Source: Ilumatobacteraceae bacterium
Lineage (GTDB): Bacteria; Actinomycetota; Acidimicrobiia; Acidimicrobiales; Ilumatobacteraceae
DNA length: 42,628 nt
Assembly (NCBI GenBank): GCA_030726975.1
Contig: JANRCO010000017.1
Span: 1 to 42,628, forward strand
Direction of reading: 5' to 3'
In this document: one piece after another, positions 19,564 to 28,781 of the stretch
Layout: every line of letters begins with the position of its first letter
Position numbering within the stretch: the stretch's first letter is position 1
The notes under the pieces: generated by a model
What the model was told of the DNA's origin: nothing
The model's database searches: none
The model's input: the letters and a program-made list of their open reading frames with translations, nothing else
Translations under genes and position numbers: made by a program

Positions 19564-22500
19564 TTAGCGGGCGACGAAGTATTTTGCGCGGGGATGATGG
19601 CAAATGATTGCTGAAGTTGTTTGTTCAGGCTGGTATTGCCAGCCCGTTTCTTCGCTCACTTCAATGCCAAGTCGTCCTGCTTCAAGTAGAGCAGCCACGG
19701 TTGCGTTGTCTTCTAATTCTGGGCAAGCGGGGTATCCCCACGAATAGCGCCCTCCGCGGTATTGCTGGCGAAAGAGTCCATGCAGAGATGGCCCGTCTTC
19801 TTCAACAAAGCCCCATTCGGAGCGAATGCGATGGTGCCAATACTCGGCAAGAGCTTCAGCCATTTCCACACCAAGGCCGTGCAAGATGAGATAGTCCTGA
19901 TACTTGTTCTGCTCAAACAACTCAGCTGCCATTTCACTGACCGCATTACCCATGGTCACAATGTGGAACGCTGCGTAGTCTTTTTCGCCCGACTCAACAC
20001 TGCGGAAGAAATCGGCAATGCAGAGAAATGGTTCTTCGCGTTGGCGTGGGTAGTGAAAGCGACACTGTTCAGTAGTGCGGGTGTCGTCGGTGTACACCAC
20101 AAGATCGGTACCGTCGGCGTTAACCGGGAAGTAGCCGTACACCACTTGCGGCAACAGCACGCCACTAGTTTTGGCATTGCTCAATTGTTCGCGCAACAAA
20201 GGGCGTAAGCGATCTTTAAATTGTTCATCGGTTTCGCCATTTTCCGGGCGGAACTGCCACTGGTTGCGAAAGATTGCCGTTTCATTGATGTAAGCGGCAA
20301 TATCGTCGATTGCTAGACCCTTCACCACTTTTGAACCAAGGAATGGAGGTGTGAACACCGGGTTGTCGGTCGCAGCATCTGGAGAGCGATGCGGCAATTC
20401 CACTTCTTCGCGTTCTGCCTTTTTGCGATCGGGAAGGACGCGACCGCTCGGGATGCGCCCGAAATCGGGGTCAACGACACCGTCACGTTTAATCGACATA
20501 ATTTTGTCGAGCGTGTAGAGCCCTTCAAAGGCGTCGCGACCGTAAAACACGCGGCCGTCGTACACCTCGCGCAGATCTTTTTCTACGTAGGTACGTGTGA
20601 GTGCAGCACCGCCCAAAATGACGGGAATTTCCGACAGTCCAACCGCGTTCAACTCTTGCAAGTTTTCGCGCATGATGAGTGTGCTCTTCACTAAGAGGCC
20701 ACTCATACCAAGTGCATCGGCATTGACCTCTTGAACTTTGGCAATCATGTCGGCAATAGAGACCTTGATTCCCATGTTCACCACTTCGTAGCCATTGTTG
20801 GTGCAAATGATGTCGACCAAGTTCTTGCCAATGTCGTGAACGTCGCCTTTCACTGTGGCGAGCACAAGGCGACCCTTGGAGGTTTGCCCATCAACTTTTT
20901 CCATGAAGGGTTCAAGGTGTGCAACGGCAGTTTTCATTGTTTCTGCGCTTTGCAAAACAAACGGCAATTGCATTTGTCCTGAACCGAACAACTCACCAAC
21001 AACTTTCATGCCTTCAAGAAGAATGTTGTTAATGATGTCGAGTGGTGGAATGCCTTGTGCCATAGCGGTGTTGAGATCGTCGGTGAGCCCGTCGCGCTCG
21101 GCGTCGATGATGCGTTGCTTCAAAATGCGTTCAAGTGTCCAGTCGCTGCGGTCTTCTTTCACCGCATCAACCGACTTCACATCTTCAAAGAGGCGCAGCA
21201 AAACATTGAGTGCATTTTCACCCTTAATCTCTTCGTCGTAGATGAGCGCTCGGCATACTTCTTTTTGCTCTTCAGGAATACGTGAGAGAGGCAAAATTTT
21301 GCTGGCATGAACAATTGCCGAGTCGAGACCAATGGCCGTACATTCGGCAAGAAAGACGCTGTTCAACACCTGGCGCAGTGCTGGCTTCAAACCAAAGCTC
21401 ACGTTCGACAAGCCCAGTGTGGTGAAAGCGCCGGGTATTTCTTCTTTAATGCGACGAATGGCTTCCATGGTTGCCAAGCCGTCGCGACGCAGATCTTTGT
21501 CGCCGGTACCAATAGGGAAGGTGAGCGCGTCGAAGATGAGATCAGATGAACGCAAGCCGTAGCGCTCGGTGGCAATTTTGTTGAGGCGATGTGCCACTTC
21601 CATTTTCCACTCAACATCGCGTGCCTGACCGCGTTCGTCGATGAGCAAGCAAATAACCGCACATCCGTAGTCGCGAGCAAGGCTAAAGACGCGGTCGAGT
21701 CGGCTGCCTGGCGCTTCACCGTCTTCAAGGTTGGCCGAGTTCAATACGCCACGACCACCGCTGTGTACAAGGCCTGCTTCCATTACTTGGGGTTCGGTGC
21801 TGTCGAATACCAACGGAACGCTCACTTGCGAACCGAATCTGCTGGCAATGGAGTCCATGTCGACGACGCCATCGCGGCCTACATAGTCAACACAGACGTC
21901 AATAACGTGTGCACCTTCACGTATTTGCTCGGCGCCCATTTTGGTGCAACCGTCCCAGTCGGCTTCAAGCATGAGGTCGCGAAATGCTCGTGAGCCGTTG
22001 GTGTTGGTGCGTTCTCCAATAATAAGAAATGAATTGTCTTGAATAATGGGTACCGATGAATACAAAGAGGTAAGTGCAGGCTCAAAGTTGAAATTGCGTG
22101 GAGCAGGTGTGAGGTCGCGTACTGCTTCTACAACCTGGCGCAGATGCTCTGGGGTGGTGCCACAGCAGCCACCCACAATGCCAACGCCTAAATCTTCCAC
22201 GTGATGCTTGTGGTACGAAGCGAGCTCGGCCGGTGTGAGGTCGTAATGCGTGCGGCCATTTAAAACGCTCGGTAAGCCAGCATTAGGCAAGACAGAAATA
22301 GGGATAGGTGAGTGTTGCGAGAGGTGACGCAAGTGCTCTTGCATTTCAGCGGGCCCAGTTGCGCAGTTGATGCCAATGACGTCGGGGCGCATTGCTTCGA
22401 GAGCAACTAGCGCAGCACCAATTTCGGTACCCACCAACATGCGGCCTGTTGTTTCCATGGTGACTTGCACCTGAATGGGAATTTCACGACCCACAATTTT

Positions 22501-23040
22501 CATTGCTTGGCGACATGCTTGCATTGCTGCCTTAATTTGCAGCAAGTCCATGCAGGTTTCAATGAGGAAAAGGTCTGAGCCGCCATCAAGAAGTCCGCGT
22601 GCTTGTTCTACGTACGAGTCGCGCAGTTCGGCAAAGCCGATGTGCCCAAGGCTCGGCAGTTTGGTGCCGGGGCCCATTGAACCTGCAACGAAGCGAGTAC
22701 GACCGTCGGATTCGTAGCTACTTGCCATCTCGCGAGCAAGAGATGCCGCTACAGCGTTGAGCTCGTATGACTTTTCAGGAATGGCATATTCCGTGAGAAC
22801 AGTAGAGAAAGATCCGAAACTTGCCGTTTCAATTGCGTCAACGCCGACCTTGAGAAAGGCGTCGTGCATGGAGCGAATCACATCGGGGCGAGTGAGACAG
22901 AGCATTTCGTTGCAACCTTCAAGAGCGGCACCACCAAAATCGTCTGGGCCAAGATCAAGATCTTGCACAAAAGTGCCAAAGGCACCATCAAATACGATGA
23001 CTCGTTCGTTCACGGCCTGAAGATAGGTCTGTCTTTTCAT
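19564..23040 (-). CDS. metH: Cobalamin-dependent methionine synthase
   Basis: Hcy domain (GINCATGP, GGCCGTTPEH), pterin-binding domain (GERTNTNGSRAFRDL), B12 domain (VKGDVHDIGKNLVD), activation domain (GGRYSWGYPACPEL). Confidence 0.97.
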   Translation of the reverse strand: MKRQTYLQAVNERVIVFDGAFGTFVQDLDLGPDDFGGAALEGCNEMLCLTRPDVIRSMHDAFLKVGVDAIETASFGSFSTVLTEYAIPEKSYELNAVAASLAREMASSYESDGRTRFVAGSMGPGTKLPSLGHIGFAELRDSYVEQARGLLDGGSDLFLIETCMDLLQIKAAMQACRQAMKIVGREIPIQVQVTMETTGRMLVGTEIGAALVALEAMRPDVIGINCATGPAEMQEHLRHLSQHSPIPISVLPNAGLPSVLNGRTHYDLTPAELASYHKHHVEDLGVGIVGGCCGTTPEHLRQVVEAVRDLTPAPRNFNFEPALTSLYSSVPIIQDNSFLIIGERTNTNGSRAFRDLMLEADWDGCTKMGAEQIREGAHVIDVCVDYVGRDGVVDMDSIASRFGSQVSVPLVFDSTEPQVMEAGLVHSGGRGVLNSANLEDGEAPGSRLDRVFSLARDYGCAVICLLIDERGQARDVEWKMEVAHRLNKIATERYGLRSSDLIFDALTFPIGTGDKDLRRDGLATMEAIRRIKEEIPGAFTTLGLSNVSFGLKPALRQVLNSVFLAECTAIGLDSAIVHASKILPLSRIPEEQKEVCRALIYDEEIKGENALNVLLRLFEDVKSVDAVKEDRSDWTLERILKQRIIDAERDGLTDDLNTAMAQGIPPLDIINNILLEGMKVVGELFGSGQMQLPFVLQSAETMKTAVAHLEPFMEKVDGQTSKGRLVLATVKGDVHDIGKNLVDIICTNNGYEVVNMGIKVSIADMIAKVQEVNADALGMSGLLVKSTLIMRENLQELNAVGLSEIPVILGGAALTRTYVEKDLREVYDGRVFYGRDAFEGLYTLDKIMSIKRDGVVDPDFGRIPSGRVLPDRKKAEREEVELPHRSPDAATDNPVFTPPFLGSKVVKGLAIDDIAAYINETAIFRNQWQFRPENGETDEQFKDRLRPLLREQLSNAKTSGVLLPQVVYGYFPVNADGTDLVVYTDDTRTTEQCRFHYPRQREEPFLCIADFFRSVESGEKDYAAFHIVTMGNAVSEMAAELFEQNKYQDYLILHGLGVEMAEALAEYWHHRIRSEWGFVEEDGPSLHGLFRQQYRGGRYSWGYPACPELEDNATVAALLEAGRLGIEVSEETGWQYQPEQTTSAIICHHPRAKYFVAR

Positions 23041-23105
23041 CTCCAGTACAAGTTATCGGCACAGGATCAGGTGCTCGTAACTCTCCCGCACTAACGTTGT
23101 AACAA

Positions 23106-23669
23106 ATGGCACGCGAACCGATCTACACACGTGATGGCGACGATGGCACTACTGGCCTCTTTTACGGAGGAAGGGTGCCCAAAGACTCAGCGCTACCACG
23201 CGCCTATGGCACCGTCGACGAGGCGCAAGCCGTGTTGGGGCTTGCTCGTAGTGCTGCGGTGAGCAACAGTGGCGATGCTCGTTCTCAAGAAGTGGTCACG
23301 ATGCTCGAGCCATTCATGCGCGACTTATGGGTGCTTATGGCTGAACTGGCCACATTGCCTGAGAATCGCCACAAGCTAGTGCCAGAAAAGTCGTGTGTGT
23401 CAGCAGAGATGGTGACCAACATGGAACAACTCATCGACAAGCTCGATACGCAATTTGAACACCCCACGGAGTTTGTGGTTCCCGGCGAGCACCCGGTGTC
23501 GGCATGGCTCGATCTTGCACGCACCGTTGTGCGTCGTGCAGAACGTCATTCGCTTGCTGCTGCACCAGCTCCATCTCATGTAGTTCCATATCTGAATCGG
23601 ATGTCCGACTTGTTGTGGACCATGGCACGTTGGCAAGAGGGTACGAGTCGCCCAGTGCGCAGCGTTTAG
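23106..23669 (+). CDS. PduO-type cob(I)alamin adenosyltransferase
   Basis: YTRDGDDGTTGLFYGGRVPKDSALPRAYGTVDEAQAVLG; ARTVVRRAERHSL; LNRMSDLLWTMARWQEG. Confidence 0.9.
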   Translation: MAREPIYTRDGDDGTTGLFYGGRVPKDSALPRAYGTVDEAQAVLGLARSAAVSNSGDARSQEVVTMLEPFMRDLWVLMAELATLPENRHKLVPEKSCVSAEMVTNMEQLIDKLDTQFEHPTEFVVPGEHPVSAWLDLARTVVRRAERHSLAAAPAPSHVVPYLNRMSDLLWTMARWQEGTSRPVRSV

Positions 23670-23678
23670 ACTTCGCAT

Positions 23679-25139
23679 GTGACTATTCAATTCAGCGTTT
23701 CCACCTCATCTCGTTCACAAGCAAGCGCCATTGGTGTACCAGTGGGCACCGACGGGCCAGTATCTCCAAAAATTGGTCTCAATCGTAAGCAGTTAGCTGA
23801 GCGGGGCTTCGACGGACGAGTGGGTCAAACTTTGGTGCTGCACGGTTTAGGTGGTGCATCTATTGTTGTGGCCGTCGGCGTTGGCGCAAGTAATTCCTTA
23901 ACCCCCAACGATGCTCGTAAAGCAGCTGCAGCCTTTGCTCGCGCTGCAGGCAAGATGGAAAGCTTGTCAACCTCGCTTGCCAACTTGGGTCGTGGCAGCA
24001 AAGCAAACATTGCGCAAGCTGTTGTTGAAGGAATTCAACTGGCGACGCATCGCTACAGTTCACTGAAGAGCGATAAGAATTTCGCTTCACCGTTACGTGA
24101 CGTAGTGCTGGTGGCAACTGCAGCTAATGCAACAGCAATTTCACGTGGAGTAAAAGACGGAGCAGTCATTGCCAATGCAGTGTGCACGGCACGCGATTTT
24201 GCAAACATGCCCCCTGCGTATCTCACGGCTCGTCACTTTGCTGAAAAGGCACAAGAGATTGCTGCACAAACTGGCCTCGACATCACGGTGTACAACAGAG
24301 AAGAACTCATTCAAATGGGTTGTGGCGGCATGATTGGTGTGAACCAGGGAAGCATTGAGCCACCACGCATGGTGAAGTTGTCGTACAACCCCAAGGGTGC
24401 AGGCAAAAAGCAGCACGTTGTGCTTGTAGGTAAAGGTGTCATGTACGACTCTGGCGGCATCAGCTTGAAGCCGTCCGACCCATCGCATGCAGTGATGAAG
24501 ATGGACATGAGCGGCGCTGCTGCAGTGTTGGCCACCATGAGCACGCTGAGTGCCTTGAAGTGCCAAACGCGGGTCACCGCATTTCTCATGTGCACCGACA
24601 ACATGCCCTCAGGTAGTGCGTTGAAACTTGGCGACGTACTCACCATGCGCAATGGCAAAACGGTAGAAATTCACAACACCGATGCCGAAGGGCGCCTCAT
24701 TTTGGCCGACGGTCTCTCGCTCGCTGCTGAACTCAAGCCATCGGCAATTATCGACATTGCAACACTCACCGGAGCCTGCCTGGTGGCACTCGGCGAAAAA
24801 GTTGCTGGCGTTTTAGGAACTAACGACAAGCTCATTTCTCAACTAGAAGATGCAGCGGCTCGTGTCGATGAACCCATTTGGCAATTGCCATTGGTGAAGG
24901 AATACCGGCGTTTGCTCGACTCCACTGTTGCCGACATGCGCAACATTGGTGGGCCAGCTGGTGGCACCATTACTGCAGGTTTGTTCTTGAGCGAGTTCGT
25001 TGGCAACACGCCATGGGCGCATCTCGATATTGCTGGGCCAATGAAAGTTGACGGCGACGATGGTTGGATGCAAAGAGGTGCAACAGCATTTGGCACGCGT
25101 CTTCTTATTGACACGGTGACCAGTTTCAAGCCTGTCTAA
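23679..25139 (+). CDS. pepA: M17 leucyl aminopeptidase
   Basis: VMYDSGGISLKPSDPSHAVMKMDMSGAAAVL and NTDAEGRLILADGLSLA. Confidence 0.95.
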   Translation: MTIQFSVSTSSRSQASAIGVPVGTDGPVSPKIGLNRKQLAERGFDGRVGQTLVLHGLGGASIVVAVGVGASNSLTPNDARKAAAAFARAAGKMESLSTSLANLGRGSKANIAQAVVEGIQLATHRYSSLKSDKNFASPLRDVVLVATAANATAISRGVKDGAVIANAVCTARDFANMPPAYLTARHFAEKAQEIAAQTGLDITVYNREELIQMGCGGMIGVNQGSIEPPRMVKLSYNPKGAGKKQHVVLVGKGVMYDSGGISLKPSDPSHAVMKMDMSGAAAVLATMSTLSALKCQTRVTAFLMCTDNMPSGSALKLGDVLTMRNGKTVEIHNTDAEGRLILADGLSLAAELKPSAIIDIATLTGACLVALGEKVAGVLGTNDKLISQLEDAAARVDEPIWQLPLVKEYRRLLDSTVADMRNIGGPAGGTITAGLFLSEFVGNTPWAHLDIAGPMKVDGDDGWMQRGATAFGTRLLIDTVTSFKPV

Positions 25140-25567
25140 CTCGTTGCATCAGTGAGCCACATTGCATGTGTCTCGCGGAGGTGTTGGGGTAGACGTTGAA
25201 CATGTCGTGCCGATAACGCAGGTATGCGTGTTCGTACGGCGAGCCCGTAAGAGTATTTCTGCGCCACACCAAACATCACCAACCGGTCAATTCCGCGCGT
25301 GAAGGGGCATTCTTTGTCGGTGCGGTAATTCAACCCGAGTGCTGCCGCGGTTTCCGGCAAGTTGAGTTCGTATCCGTCGGGGTAGTGGTCGAACCCGCTC
25401 ACTAAGCGACGCAAAAGCCAGGTAGAAGTAGGCCCAAGTATGCCGAGCCAATAGTGCTCGACGTAGTCGCTGCGTACTTCGAAACCAGTGGAGTCGACCA
25501 CAGGGTCGAGCCATGGGTAGACCACCAGTGTTTCGGAATCGTGAAGAACAGTTGCAGTTGAGTTCAT
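25136..25567 (-). CDS. Conserved hypothetical protein, possible winged-helix-like
   Basis: ORF ends at pepA stop; EHYWLGILGPTSTWLLRRL...FTRGIDRLVMFGVAQ...LPQHLRETH resembles an unnamed actinobacterial family from memory. Confidence 0.65.
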   Translation of the reverse strand: MNSTATVLHDSETLVVYPWLDPVVDSTGFEVRSDYVEHYWLGILGPTSTWLLRRLVSGFDHYPDGYELNLPETAAALGLNYRTDKECPFTRGIDRLVMFGVAQKYSYGLAVRTRIPALSARHVQRLPQHLRETHAMWLTDATS

Positions 25568-25641
25568 GCCTATATGTGTGCATTGTGTGGCACTTGGTGA
25601 CACAAATTGTTTGATGAACCCAAGAGAGTAAGAATGAAGCG

Positions 25642-26403
25642 ATGTCGGATGAACTACTGAAGCTTGCTCAAGAGTTGTTGGCAGGTGCCGAACGTGTCAC
25701 CGTGCTCACTGGCGCTGGTATTTCTACCGATTCCGGCATTCCCGATTTTCGTGGGCCCAACGGCGTGTGGACACGCAACCCAGCAGCTGAAAAAGTGGCA
25801 ACGCTCAAGCACTATTTAGAAGACGAAGAGATTCGCAAAATCGCCTGGCAGAATCGGCTTATTTCACCAGCATGGACTGCACAACCCAACCCTGGGCACC
25901 TTGCACTTGTGCAACTGGAACAGCAAGGAAAAATGCACGGTCTCATTACGCAAAACATTGACGAGCTTCATCAACGTGCAGGAAATTCCCCCGAGCTTGT
26001 AATTGAAGTGCACGGCACGATGTTTCGCACCGCATGTTGGAGTTGTCATGAGCGACTTCCCATGGAGCACGCCATTGAACGGGTGCGTAACGGCGAGGAA
26101 GATCCGCAGTGTTTAGCGTGCGGAGGAATTCTCAAAAGCGACACCATTAGTTTTGGTCAAGCATTGGTGCCCGAGGTCATCGCACGTGCCATGCAGGTGA
26201 GTGAAGAGTGCGATGTGTTTGTTGCTGTGGGCTCCACCTTGTCGGTGTTTCCGGCGGCTAATGCCGTGCCTCGGGCAAAAGCAGCGGGAGCAAAAATCAT
26301 CATTGTGAACGGCGTGCCCACCGAGATGGACCGCTATGCCGATGCGGTATTACTGGGCGATATCAGCGTTCTCTTGCCGCAATTAGTGGCTCTCGCGGGC
26401 TGA
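25642..26403 (+). CDS. Sir2-family NAD-dependent protein deacylase
   Basis: GAGISTDSGIPDFRGPNGVW, TQNIDELHQRAG, HGTMF, Zn cysteines CWSC...CLACGG. Confidence 0.96.
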   Translation: MSDELLKLAQELLAGAERVTVLTGAGISTDSGIPDFRGPNGVWTRNPAAEKVATLKHYLEDEEIRKIAWQNRLISPAWTAQPNPGHLALVQLEQQGKMHGLITQNIDELHQRAGNSPELVIEVHGTMFRTACWSCHERLPMEHAIERVRNGEEDPQCLACGGILKSDTISFGQALVPEVIARAMQVSEECDVFVAVGSTLSVFPAANAVPRAKAAGAKIIIVNGVPTEMDRYADAVLLGDISVLLPQLVALAG

Positions 26404-26447
26404 AGTTGCCCCGAGCCGAAACCCGACCCATCAGGTAGCATTTAGGC

Positions 26448-27614
26448 ATGGCTACATTCCGTGACCTTCTGTCGAAGGCAAAAGCGCAAATTACCGAGGT
26501 CGACACCGCTGAAGCGCAAAAGCGCATTCAAGGTGGTGGAGTCATTGTGCTCGATGTTCGCGAGCCAGATGAATTCGACCAAGGTGCGTTGCCCGATGTG
26601 TTGCACATTCCCCGTGGGCACTTAGAAGCACAAATTGAAGGCAAGATCATCGACAAAGATGCGCCAGTAGTGGTGTATTGCGCCGGTGGTGTACGTAGTG
26701 CGTTTGCCGCACAAACTCTCACTGAAATGGGATACACCAACGTTGTTTCCATGGACGGCGGATTCGGTAAATGGAAAGACGAAGGCCGCACCTGGAAGCT
26801 TCCTGTCACGCTCACACCAGAACAGCGCAATCGCTATCAGCGCCATCTGTTGTTGCCAGAAGTTGGCGTTGAAGGTCAAGCAAAATTGCTTGGGGCAAAG
26901 GTGCTCATGCTTGGTGCAGGCGGCCTTGGTTCACCAGCAGCGTTGTATTTAGCTGCAGCTGGTGTAGGCACCATTGGCATCATCGATATGGACGTTGTTG
27001 ATGCGTCGAACTTGCAGCGCCAAATTTTGCACAACCTCGACCGCATTGGCGATCGCAAAGTAGATAGTGCAAAAAAGACACTCACGCTCATGAACCCCGA
27101 TGTCAACGTGGTTACTTACGACACGCGCCTCGATGCCAGCAACATCATGGACATCATTGCTGGCTACGACGTCATTGTCGACGGTGCCGACAACTTCCCG
27201 AGCCGTTACTTACTGAACGATGCCAGCGTGAAGTTGGGCATCCCAGTTGTTCACGGTTCCATTTTCCGCTTTGAAGGAATGGTGAGTGTTTTCCACCCAC
27301 TCGAAGGCCCTACGTATCGCGACATGGTTCCCGAGCCACCTCCAGCAGAACTTGCACCAAGTTGTGCAGAAGCTGGTGTTCTTGGCGTGTTGCCGGGCAT
27401 CATCGGCTCCATTCAGGCGCTTGAAACTATTAAGGTCATTTTGAAACTTGGCGAGCCTCTCATTGGTCGCATTCTTGCGGTCGATACCACCGAGATGATT
27501 TTCCGCACGTTCAAATTGCGTGCCGACCCATCGAACCCTGTGACCTATGCCAACCGCGATCTCATTCAGGTACGTGACCTCGAAGGACTCTGCGGGCCAC
27601 AGATGGCTCACTAG
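26448..27614 (+). CDS. Rhodanese-MoeB/ThiF adenylyltransferase fusion (rhodanese N-terminal)
   Basis: N-term rhodanese VVVYCAGGVRSAFAAQTL; C-term E1-like MLGAGGLGSPAALYLAAAGVGTIGIIDMDVVDASNLQRQILH, PSCAEAGVLG. Confidence 0.95.
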   Translation: MATFRDLLSKAKAQITEVDTAEAQKRIQGGGVIVLDVREPDEFDQGALPDVLHIPRGHLEAQIEGKIIDKDAPVVVYCAGGVRSAFAAQTLTEMGYTNVVSMDGGFGKWKDEGRTWKLPVTLTPEQRNRYQRHLLLPEVGVEGQAKLLGAKVLMLGAGGLGSPAALYLAAAGVGTIGIIDMDVVDASNLQRQILHNLDRIGDRKVDSAKKTLTLMNPDVNVVTYDTRLDASNIMDIIAGYDVIVDGADNFPSRYLLNDASVKLGIPVVHGSIFRFEGMVSVFHPLEGPTYRDMVPEPPPAELAPSCAEAGVLGVLPGIIGSIQALETIKVILKLGEPLIGRILAVDTTEMIFRTFKLRADPSNPVTYANRDLIQVRDLEGLCGPQMAH

Positions 27615-27623
27615 GCTGGCAGG

Positions 27624-28781
27624 GTGCCTGTACGCCCTCGTCATATAGCCATCGTTGGTGCCGGATTCTCGGGTGCGGTCATCGCTCGTGAACTCGCCGA
27701 AGCAGGTCATCGTGTCGATGTATTCGACTCGCGACCACATGTAGCGGGCAATTGTCATACAGAGCGTCAAGACGACGATGTGATGGTGCATGTTTATGGG
27801 CCACATATTTTTCACACTGCTCATGAACACGTGTGGCAGTACATGAATCGTTTCGGCACCATGATGCCGTACAACCACAAAGTGAAAGCGACCACGCAGG
27901 GCAAAGTGTTTTCATTGCCGGTCAACTTGCTCACCATCAATCAATTTTTTGGCAAAACTTTTACGCCAGCAGAGGCTGAAGCATTCATCACTTCCATTGG
28001 CGACCAAAGCATTACCGACCCCCAATCATTTCGCGATCAGGGTCTGCGGTTTGTTGGGCCAGAGTTGTACGCAGCATTTTTCGACGGTTACACGCGTAAG
28101 CAGTGGGGCGTTGACCCTGTGGAATTGCCTGCAAGCATTTTGGCGCGCTTACCTGTGCGTTTCAACTACGACGATTCGTACTTCAATCATCCCTATCAAG
28201 CCATTCCGCGCGACGGATACACGCCCATTGTGGCCAATATTCTCGACCACCCCGCCATCACCGTCACCTTGGGTGTGGTGAAATCGCGTGCCGACCTTGC
28301 TGGCGCCGATCACGTGGTGTGGAGTGGCCCCATCGATGCATATTTTGGTTTTGAGCATGGCCGCTTGGGGTATCGCACGCTCGACTTTGAACGTCAAGTG
28401 CACGATGGCGACTTCCAAGGCTGTGCAGTAATGAATTATGGCGACCCCGATGTGCCTTACACGCGGATTACTGAACACAAGCACTTTGCACCATGGGAAA
28501 CACATCAAAAAACGGTCACGTACCACGAATACAGCCGCCTTGCCGACCCCAATGACATTCCGTATTACCCCATTCGCTTGGTGAAAGAAAAAGGTCAACT
28601 GCAGCAATATGTGCATGAAGTGGGGAAGTTGAGCAACATCACCTTTGTGGGTCGCTTGGGAACATATCGTTATCTCGATATGGACGTCACAATTCACGAA
28701 GCACTTGGCGCAGTTCGAGCATTGCTCACTGCTTGGGAAAATAACTCTGCAGTATCGCCCTTCTCGGTGGACCCACTTTGA
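27624..28781 (+). CDS. glf: UDP-galactopyranose mutase
   Basis: IVGAGFSGAVIARELAEAGHRVDVFDSRPHVAGNCHT, VYGPHIFHT, YTRKQWGVDP. Confidence 0.96.
   Translation: MPVRPRHIAIVGAGFSGAVIARELAEAGHRVDVFDSRPHVAGNCHTERQDDDVMVHVYGPHIFHTAHEHVWQYMNRFGTMMPYNHKVKATTQGKVFSLPVNLLTINQFFGKTFTPAEAEAFITSIGDQSITDPQSFRDQGLRFVGPELYAAFFDGYTRKQWGVDPVELPASILARLPVRFNYDDSYFNHPYQAIPRDGYTPIVANILDHPAITVTLGVVKSRADLAGADHVVWSGPIDAYFGFEHGRLGYRTLDFERQVHDGDFQGCAVMNYGDPDVPYTRITEHKHFAPWETHQKTVTYHEYSRLADPNDIPYYPIRLVKEKGQLQQYVHEVGKLSNITFVGRLGTYRYLDMDVTIHEALGAVRALLTAWENNSAVSPFSVDPL

Noticed and set aside
23041-23105. Cobalamin riboswitch upstream of metH
   Set aside because: Spacer only 65 bp and no B12-box-like sequence recognised
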